Assembly: GCA_022316685.1 (NCBI GenBank)
Contig: JAKJHU010000039.1
Span: 248,001 to 312,000 of the forward strand
Source: Progne subis subis
Lineage: Eukaryota; Chordata; Aves; Passeriformes; Hirundinidae
Direction of reading: 5' to 3'
DNA: 64,000 nucleotides
Under the pieces are notes generated by a model. It saw only the letters and a list, made by a program, of their open reading frames with translations, did not search any database and had not been told where the DNA came from. This document shows positions 58,201-64,000 of this stretch, piece by piece (positions within the stretch are counted from its first letter, which is position 1; every line of letters begins with the position of its first letter). Position numbers and translations under genes: made by a program.

Positions 58201-61200
58201 GAGGAGTGACAAAACCTTCGGCTGGGAAAAGCATTATATGAGCACAGGGAAGCAAGGGGGAATTGCTGAGCAGAAGGCACAACTGTGTCCCCTCTCCTAC
58301 CACCGGCTGGCTTCAAAGCGCCAGGAGAAGCCTCTCTGCCCCCAGCCTGGCACAGCCACAGCTGGCCATGGATCACAGAGGCAGCTCCATGGGACAGCCT
58401 GTGAAAAGCTGCATGGAGCAGGCAGCCACCTTGCTGCCCCATCCTTTGCTCCCACCCCACACATCCAGATCCCCAGCAGTCCCCGGATCACAGGCTCATG
58501 GCGGTGGCTTCCCTCTTTGCAGTGGGTCCTGCCGGCCTTCCAGGAGCAGCTGCCAGCAGCAGCACACCTGGATCAGTGGTAATGGACATCAAGAGAAAAT
58601 CCCTGGCATTTACAGCATTATTGTAACACTGAAATAACTGTTTTTTCCTCCACATATCTGTATCTTCATGGCTGTTTCAGACCTTTACGTGCACACCCAT
58701 GAAGGCTCAGCACAGCCCTGCATCGGCTCTTTTCCCTTTGGGTGCTTGTTCTCATGCTTTTAGGTATTTCCAAGAGAGGTTGTTTTTTTTTTTTGGGGGG
58801 GGGGGGGGTGGTTTGTTTTTGTTTGTGGTTTTTTTTGTTGGTTTTTTTTTTTTTTTTTTTTTTTTTTGGGAGGGGGGGTGTGTGTGGTTTTTTTTCATTC
58901 CTGCATTTGCCATTTCCCACAGTTTCTAGAAAATAGATGAGGCACTGAACTTTTATTAACCTCTGCCTGGCTGTTTGCTGGGATCCATCTTGCTGAAACC
59001 AGAGTTTGTCACCCTGGATTTCTAAGCCCCTAAAACAAGGCCAAACCCCAGGTCTGGTGCTTTTGTTGCAACCATCCCTCTCAGCTCACCTGACTGCTGC
59101 CATTGGCAAGGTGGAGGCTGTGTTGCTCACCTCAGTGGCCCCTGCTCCTTCCCAGCTGGCCTTCAGCCCAGCCATTCAAAGCCCCAAAGACACCTCTGCT
59201 CCTCCTCCACACCCTCTCCTTAGCCCATCTCACTTCTCTTTTCATTCAGTGGGGACTTCTTGTTGAAGGTTCCTTTCAGCCATGCGTGGTATTATTCCTC
59301 ATTCTCAGTGCAGTGGTCTCCCATCCATGAGGTGTGGTCCTTGTCAGTAGACAGGCCCCTCTTGCATAGACATCAGTCTACGCCTCCTTGCAGTTTCTGT
59401 GTGTGTGAGCCACTATTTCTGAAGAGCTGCTAAAATAGCCCATAATGAGGTCATCTTTGTTTTCCTGGGACCAAAAAAATTCCCCTAAACTCTCCTCTGT
59501 TTGCGTGTTGACCTCTGCACCAGCTGCTTGTTACTGCCACAGGGTTTTGTCATCACCCAGCTCTGCCCAGACCCCTCACCTCCTCAAGGTCACCGATTGT
59601 CCCCATCCAGCAGTCACCTTTGCAGCCTTCAGGAACGGTCTGCCCCCTTGTTCCTTTCCAGTGCTTTCCTGCTCTCTGTTGGGTTACTGTGCCTGCCCGT
59701 CTCTCCAGAGACTCACCGCTGGGCAGCTGGATGACTCCAGCCCCTGCTCCCCAGATCCTGTTTCCCCCTGCCCATCACTCCCTGCTCTGGCGTGATCCAG
59801 TGAGCCAGCAGCTTGCTTTCACCTCGCATTGCTCCGCTGCCGGGCGTTCACCAGCTGCCTGTCCCTGCAGGGGTGCCCAGGGCCGTCCTTCGACCCACGT
59901 ACCACGGCCGCCCCGTGGCACCGGCACCGTGCGAGCCCGAGCAGGGCAGCAGCACGGCCCCTCACGCCGGGCCCCAGCATCCCAGCGTGCCTGGCCGGCC
60001 CCGGGCAGCCCCACAGGATGCAATCAGCCGGCTGCTGCTGACTGCTGGCCATTACCGACTGCCCTGCCGCACGCAGACCCGGCCACGCTGCTCCCTCTGG
60101 GCCTGACTGCTTCCATCACGCACATCCCGCCGCCTCATCGCCCCGAGCTCGCTCCGGATGGCAATCAGCTTGGAAAGCTCCCTGGCTCTCGCCTGCCACA
60201 TTTGGGGTTGAAAAGCTCCTCTCACAGCCATTGTTGTCACCACTTTCGGTTCTGCTCCTCGGGCAATCCTCCGTGTCCCATATAAGCCATTTGGACATAT
60301 TTTTAGCAGGCTTTTTTTTCTGAGCATGATAAGCTTCCTCCTTTGCTGTGTTTATGAATAACTCATTGCTTCCCCTACGGCAGCCTCGCATCCCACTCCA
60401 GCAGACTCTCAGTGCACCCAGACATTTGTGTAAAGCAGCTCTGAGCTGTCCCCAGGGAAGGCATGGGGCTTGCTCCCAGAGTCTGAGCAAACCCTCTTCT
60501 GGGGGTCAGATCTCTGTATTGCAGCACAGGAATGCAGAAACCCCCGAGTAAACTGTTTCAAATGGGCAAAAGAGATTTTTTTTCCTTCCCCTCAAGCAGG
60601 GGCTGCAGCACTTGAGCTGCAAGTCACCCCTGTCCCTCCCCTTCCATGCTAAACTTCAGACAAGGGTTGTCAATCTGTAGAGAAAAATAATGGAAATAAA
60701 TCCTGCTCTAAGCCCAGCGGTGCTATCAGCAGCGGGGAGCTGCAATGGGTAACAAGAAGAATCGGCAACACACCCACAGTCTCTGTCTGCCTCACCAATT
60801 GCAGGCAGGAGGATCTTCCCAATGCCAGGCCCTCTCTGTGGCTGTCCCCTCGTGGATGGCCAGCACCGGGTTTGCCCTTGGTTTTCCCTGCTGCCTTATC
60901 CCTCCTCCCTACAGCATACACAGCCCATGAGCCCAGACTGCCCCAGGGAAGTCTGGCCATACCATCCTAGAGCAGGAGGCGCCTGCAGCTGGAGCAGAGA
61001 TATTGAGCAGCAGCCCCATATCTGGGAACAGACAAATTTTTGCTGGGAAGGTCAGGAATTAGACCAAGGAGCACAGCAAGACGCCTTCACCTCCCAAGGA
61101 TGAGGTCTGTCTGTACTGTCCCACCTGCAGTGAGGGATTCCAAACGACACAAATTCACTTTCTAATTTTAAATCTGCGACAAATTCTTGTGCCTTTCCTG

Positions 61201-63105
61201 TGCTTGCTGGGTCTTTATCAGTTTTGCAGAGGAAGTATTTCCTCTGAGGGACAGAATAATACTCAGACCACCTGCTCCTCCCAGCATTTGCATCCTTCAG
61301 CACGAAACACATCGACAAAATGCGGAACCTCTATGTTGAGAGGTATTAATTCTTAGCTTAAAGAAACACATCTTAAATAGAATGAGTTAGAATGGGTTCC
61401 CAGAGTTATAATACTGTGTGATCTACCATGTTGTTTGCTCAGCTTTGTTTGCCTAGCATCAGTAGCTGGATCTGCTGAAGCCTTGGGCCTCAAGCTGTGA
61501 GTTTACACCTAGAGATGTTCTGGGCTGGAATTGACTTAATTCTCCTTGTAATTTTCCTAGTAGCTAGTGCAGTGCTGTGTTCTGTCTTTCTTATGAGAGG
61601 AGCATTGATAACACACTGATGCTGCTGTGGTTGTTGCTGAACAGTGTTTATCCCAGGCCTAGAGCTTTTTTATGTCCCCCATGCTCTGTCAGCGAGCAGG
61701 TGCACCAGAAGTACAAACCAGAAGACAAGGAGACTCCAGCTGTCAGCAGAAGCTGTAACTCCACAAGATAAGAACAGTGTATGGCCTGCCTGCACAGACA
61801 CAGAGAAAGAACCCAGTAAGATGTTAGAAGACCCTAGCCCAAAAATCACCACTGGACCAAGAGGTGCACGGAGAGTCTCTGAGGGGTGGGTGCATGAGTT
61901 GTATGGGTGTAATTGCCCAGGGGTTTCTTTGTTCAGGGTCCCTCTCTACAGGCACCCAGCTGGAGCTGGCCTGGTGCTGTACCACTAAACTATTTGTATA
62001 AAATCTGAGCCTGGGGCTTTGCTACAGGAAACCTAGGGTCAAGCCTGAAGGAGGAGGAGTCAGCCTTAGAGTGAGTGTGTGTTTGAGTGAGGGTCCAAAA
62101 GGGCAGCTGTCAGCTTACTGGAGCTGCCTGCTACAAAGAGACTCTGCTCCCAGCAGTTAGAACTCTCAGGCGGTGTGTGTGATCCCTTGAGTGGTACTGA
62201 GAATGCTCAGGCTGTGGCTTTTCCTTTAACATCCTGCATATCTCCAATGTAATTATCAATTTATCTCCATGTTTCTGTTCCCATGGCCTTCTAGGGAAGT
62301 TCAAACTTGTGGTGTGAACCCCACCAGGTTCTTGACAGTGTGCTCTAAGATGGATGGGAGACCCAGTTGGAGCACAGGCTTCCCAGCACCCATTTTAATT
62401 CCACCTGCTGCCATCAGAGCTACCCCCCTCATCCTTTAGGAGCCTCCAGCCTGTGAACAGCTCTAGCTAAAGGCAGCTAGCAAGCCAGAGAGAACACCTC
62501 AGGTGAGCAGAGGACAGCTCTCACCATCCCAGCCCAGCTGCATCCCCAGGTCCAGGGATGCATGTGGGGACAAGAAGAACAGTGCAGGTGGGACCTTTGG
62601 TGTCACCTTGAAAATATCCTTGATTCCTGAGAATGCTTGTCAGGTGCCAGATGCTCGCTAGTCATCCTGCTCAAATGGGGGCATGCCCCCCATTTGCACC
62701 CAAATCCCTGGGCTCATCCCTGAGGAACAAACTCCAACCCCTATAGCACAGCGGGACCAAAATGCACCAGCTTTGAGATGCTTTTTTTGTCCCTGGAGTT
62801 TGGCTGCTTCAGAAAGGACCTGCACTGTGCTGGAGTGAGGAGAGGGCGCTGCCAAGCAGAGGGGATTGGGCCATGGCAGTGGGCTCCTTGAAAAATACAC
62901 TCATCTGGGGATCTGGTGGTCCTGCATGGGGCCTTGACGGTCCTGCCAGCCCCACTGGCACATTCTGCCCATCCCTCTCCCCATCCCCATCACACTTACC
63001 CGGGTGGCCAGGCTCTCCTTGCAGTGCAGGCTGATTCCACACTCATCAGTGATCTCAGAGAGGTCTTCATCCTCAAATTCCTCAAGGCTGATGTCATGGG
63101 TGAGC
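46161..63105 (-). CDS. MAPK8IP1: MAPK8IP1 (JIP1) JNK scaffold, exons 2-12 (5' partial, one frameshift)
   Basis: JIP1 assembles MLK, MKK7 and JNK and links cargo to kinesin-1; it is cytosolic and enriched in neurons and beta cells. Visible exons 5' to 3' on the minus strand are 63000-63105, 55229-55462, 51513-51594, 50096-50969, 49419-49494, 48822-48994, 48427-48536, 48180-48299, 47090-47160, 46659-46757 and 46161-46233. They give 671 residues once the extra base at about 50276 is ignored. In order these hold the acidic [14 protein letters not shown] segment, the JNK-binding motif [15 protein letters not shown], a Ser/Pro-rich disordered region, an SH3 domain (about ESFGLFSC to YYAIEV), a PTB/PID domain ([12 protein letters not shown] onward) and the kinesin light chain-binding end [10 protein letters not shown]. 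Human JIP1 has 12 exons and 711 residues, so only exon 1 is missing, beyond position 64000. Confidence 0.96.
46659..46757 (-). CDS. MAPK8IP1: MAPK8IP1 exon 11 (PTB)
   Basis: [20 protein letters not shown], then [13 protein letters not shown]. Confidence 0.95.
47090..47160 (-). CDS. MAPK8IP1: MAPK8IP1 exon 10 (PTB)
   Basis: [20 protein letters not shown], then KNN and a split Lys codon. Its acceptor follows an exceptional C/T tract that includes a run of 15 C. Confidence 0.94.
47177..47191. repeat. Run of 15 G (C on minus)
   Basis: A homopolymer preceded by a GA repeat, together forming the pyrimidine tract of the MAPK8IP1 exon 10 acceptor on the minus strand. Confidence 0.9.
47192..48179 (-). 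other. MAPK8IP1: MAPK8IP1 intron 9
   Basis: About 1 kb between exons 9 and 10; apart from the C/T tract at its 3' end nothing is recognised. Confidence 0.6.
48180..48299 (-). CDS. MAPK8IP1: MAPK8IP1 exon 9 (PTB)
   Basis: [20 protein letters not shown], then [20 protein letters not shown]: 40 codons in phase 0. Confidence 0.95.
48427..48536 (-). CDS. MAPK8IP1: MAPK8IP1 exon 8 (PTB start)
   Basis: [20 protein letters not shown], then [16 protein letters not shown]. Confidence 0.95.
48822..48994 (-). CDS. MAPK8IP1: MAPK8IP1 exon 7 (SH3)
   Basis: [20 protein letters not shown], then [20 protein letters not shown]: core of the SH3 domain, ending ITKD-like VTKDPDHVT. Confidence 0.95.
49419..49494 (-). 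CDS. MAPK8IP1: MAPK8IP1 exon 6
   Basis: [19 protein letters not shown], then HRAVF: the start of the SH3 domain region. Confidence 0.94.
50096..50969 (-). CDS. MAPK8IP1: MAPK8IP1 exon 5 (large central exon, contains a +1 insertion)
   Basis: Starts [14 protein letters not shown] and encodes about 290 residues of Ser/Pro-rich sequence ([43 protein letters not shown]). After SDESDS the frame runs to a stop at 50263-50265, while the conserved ATVYDNC and [17 protein letters not shown] continue in the next frame. The exon is 874 bases where 873 would fit phase. It ends [19 protein letters not shown]. Confidence 0.92.
51056..51365 (-). repeat. CR1 LINE fragment
   Basis: Starts cagattcatagaatcattta and follows the CR1 tail: gttggaaaagacctctaaga, accattaacactgtcaagcc, catgtctctaagcaccacat, tctaatatccaatttagact, ttgaggatatttcctcttgt. 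Antisense orientation, inside MAPK8IP1 intron 4. Confidence 0.92.
51513..51594 (-). CDS. MAPK8IP1: MAPK8IP1 exon 4
   Basis: [20 protein letters not shown], then SSSPLKT and a split Gly codon. Confidence 0.95.
51595..55228 (-). other. MAPK8IP1: MAPK8IP1 intron 3
   Basis: 3.6 kb. A short CA/TA-rich stretch lies at about 52075-52117. From about 54.5 kb it becomes CpG-rich and merges with the island around exon 3. No other gene is recognised. Confidence 0.6.
54550..55720 (-). promoter_or_regulatory. MAPK8IP1: CpG island over MAPK8IP1 exon 3
   Basis: Dense CpG across exon 3 and its flanks. On the minus strand a TTTAAAA box lies at 55571-55577, just upstream of exon 3, so an internal promoter is possible. 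A protein started at the Met within SRLQAEML would keep the JNK-binding motif and lose the exon 1-2 part. Confidence 0.45.
55229..55462 (-). CDS. MAPK8IP1: MAPK8IP1 exon 3 (JNK-binding domain start)
   Basis: Contains [19 protein letters not shown] and [19 protein letters not shown], the JNK-docking sequence. The acceptor is taken at cccggcag (55463), which keeps phase 0 over 78 codons but has a weak pyrimidine tract. The acidic linker is shorter than in human. The first few residues are therefore less certain. Confidence 0.88.
55797..55985 (+). repeat. CR1 LINE 3' fragment
   Basis: Sense copy: gaacgacctccccagggaaa, atggtagagtcctcatctct, ggagattttcaagctgc, gtgatcctttgaggtccttt, ccagcctgggctacactatg, attctt. 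Located in MAPK8IP1 intron 2, about 330 bases from exon 3. Confidence 0.85.
56168..56189. repeat. ACT trinucleotide microsatellite
   Basis: About seven perfect copies of act/tac, followed by a T-rich run. Confidence 0.85.
57530..57605 (+). repeat. Possible old CR1 remnant
   Basis: Resembles the CR1 pattern gacatcaggaagcctttcta and ccaggacaggctgcctcagg, but it is short and diverged. Confidence 0.35.
58781..58896. repeat. Low-complexity T/G homopolymer block
   Basis: Alternating long T and G runs (T12, G14, then T-rich with short G runs, then over 25 T, G7 and a TG stretch). It is purely T/G on the plus strand for about 115 bases. Confidence 0.9.
59820..60090. other. Small CpG-rich patch in MAPK8IP1 intron 2
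   Basis: About 250 bases with many CpG dinucleotides inside an otherwise CpG-poor intron. Both strands carry short open frames without recognised similarity. Confidence 0.4.
61512..61720 (+). mobile_element. LTR fragment of the same ERVL-type family as the PEX16 intron copy
   Basis: gttctgggctggaattgact, ttcctagtagctagtgcagt, ttgataacacactgatgctg and catgctctgtcagcgagcag follow the 5' half of the passerine LTR in order. It is more diverged than the 39.7 kb copy. The sequence beyond (to about 62.1 kb, with tataaaatctgagcc) may be further LTR-derived material. Confidence 0.6.
63000..63105 (-). CDS. MAPK8IP1: MAPK8IP1 exon 2
   Basis: [20 protein letters not shown], then [15 protein letters not shown] before gtaagt. 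It is an acidic, strongly conserved segment. Acceptor ctccag, with the first base completing an Arg codon from exon 1. Confidence 0.94.
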
Positions 63106-64000
63106 CTGGAGGAGTGGAGATGGCCTGGTCACCCACTGCCCCAGCGGAGGACAGGAGGGTGCCGTGGTGCCTGTGGGCTGGAAGCAGCACTGACACCTCG
63201 GAGAGGCTCTCCCAGTCTCTACCAGGAAGAAGGACTGGGAAGGCAGCTCCTTCCCAGAGGGGATAGGTCTGTCCCCATCGAGTGGCTGGGCTTGGCAGGG
63301 TCCATGGCTGTCGGGAGACAGGAAGAGTGTGTCCCAAAGCAGTCCCTGCCTGACCAAAGACAGCAGGGACATGCAGGTTGAGAGAACATGGAACAGACAG
63401 TACACCCACTCCTATTACAGGAGGTTTGTCTTGCTCACACCATCCCAGGGAGCCTCTGGGACTGTCCCAGCTGGGCACAGACACCCAACAGGGCAAAGGT
63501 CGAGGTTACAGGAAGTGGAAAGGCTGGGGGTCCTGACAGGGCACAGCTGGAGGATGGACCTGCTAGGACAGGTGACCACATCGAGACCCACAGAACTTAC
63601 AAGCACAGCAAACCCCTCAGCCATGGCACAACCAGCCCCTGGGAGGGATGTCCCAGCCCGGATGCCTTCGGTAAGAGGGGGCAGTGATTTCCCTCTGCAC
63701 CAAAATCACTCCCCAGGGTGACTGTGGGCATCCCTGTGAACACTGGTGCTGCTGAGCTGGTCTGCATGGCCTCAGGGGTCCCTTGGGGCTGTCAGCCCCA
63801 GCCACACAGACTCATTACACCCCTTCAAAACAAGAGAGATCCTTTTAGCAGCTGAAAATGTGCTGATGAGCCCCAGGGGAGTGGTGAGGTGCTCCTGGCT
63901 TCTGAGCATTAAAATATTTCAACATGGTGGTACCTCGATGCTCTTCTCATTTATTCATTACCACAGGGGTAAATAAAAGAGCCCAGCTCAAAAATCCTTG
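63106..64000 (-). other. MAPK8IP1: MAPK8IP1 intron 1 (partial)
   Basis: No exon 1 sequence (start codon and N-terminal residues of JIP1) is present on the minus strand; the stretch is CpG-poor and shows nothing else recognisable. Confidence 0.55.

Noticed and set aside
59813..60106. 97-codon plus-strand frame in the CpG patch of MAPK8IP1 intron 2
   Set aside because: Pro/Arg/Ala-rich, with an opposing frame of similar length and no known domain.
61052..61318. 88-codon minus-strand frame with mixed composition
   Set aside because: It looks less biased than most, but I recognise no family and see no splice sites in phase with MAPK8IP1 exons.

Overview
This window is vertebrate nuclear DNA, almost certainly from a bird and probably a songbird. 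The genes are split by short GT-AG introns, there are GC-rich CpG islands, and there are several CR1 LINE fragments with the avian terminal motif (attctatg/catagaat). Two LTR copies resemble an ERVL-type family I know from passerine genomes. The species itself cannot be read from the sequence.

Gene order is PHF21A (3' end, + strand), LARGE2 (complete, - strand), PEX16 (complete, + strand), FREY1/C11orf94-like (complete, + strand) and MAPK8IP1/JIP1 (exons 2-12, - strand; exon 1 lies beyond the right edge). This is the order of human 11p11.2, so the block is conserved synteny rather than an unknown system. I reconstructed exons by matching remembered family landmarks to reading frames and checking that splice phases close. 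LARGE2 totals 739 codons, PEX16 354 and FREY1 92. The visible part of MAPK8IP1 totals 671.

Layout: 1-8.4 kb holds the last three PHF21A coding exons and a long AT-rich 3' UTR. 8.4-14.3 kb is the convergent PHF21A/LARGE2 gap. 14.4-19.6 kb is the LARGE2 coding region. 19.6-22.7 kb holds CpG-rich LARGE2 5' sequence with candidate untranslated exons. 22.7-35 kb is intergenic, with one clear CR1. 35.2-42.8 kb is the PEX16 CpG island and gene, with a solo LTR in intron 6. 44.4-45.0 kb is the small secreted/ER gene FREY1. 45.2-64 kb is MAPK8IP1, with a CpG island at exon 3 and a 7.5 kb intron 2 holding CR1, LTR and low-complexity DNA.

The genes are functionally unrelated: a chromatin reader in the LSD1-CoREST complex, a dystroglycan matriglycan polymerase, a peroxisome membrane biogenesis factor, a sperm-egg fusion regulator and a JNK scaffold.

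The most notable anomaly is a set of three single-base insertions that break otherwise well-conserved reading frames: LARGE2 near 14730 and 16901, and MAPK8IP1 near 50276. All three are an extra C on the + strand in a short C run, so consensus error in the assembly is the leading explanation. I found no evidence for a previously undescribed biological system.
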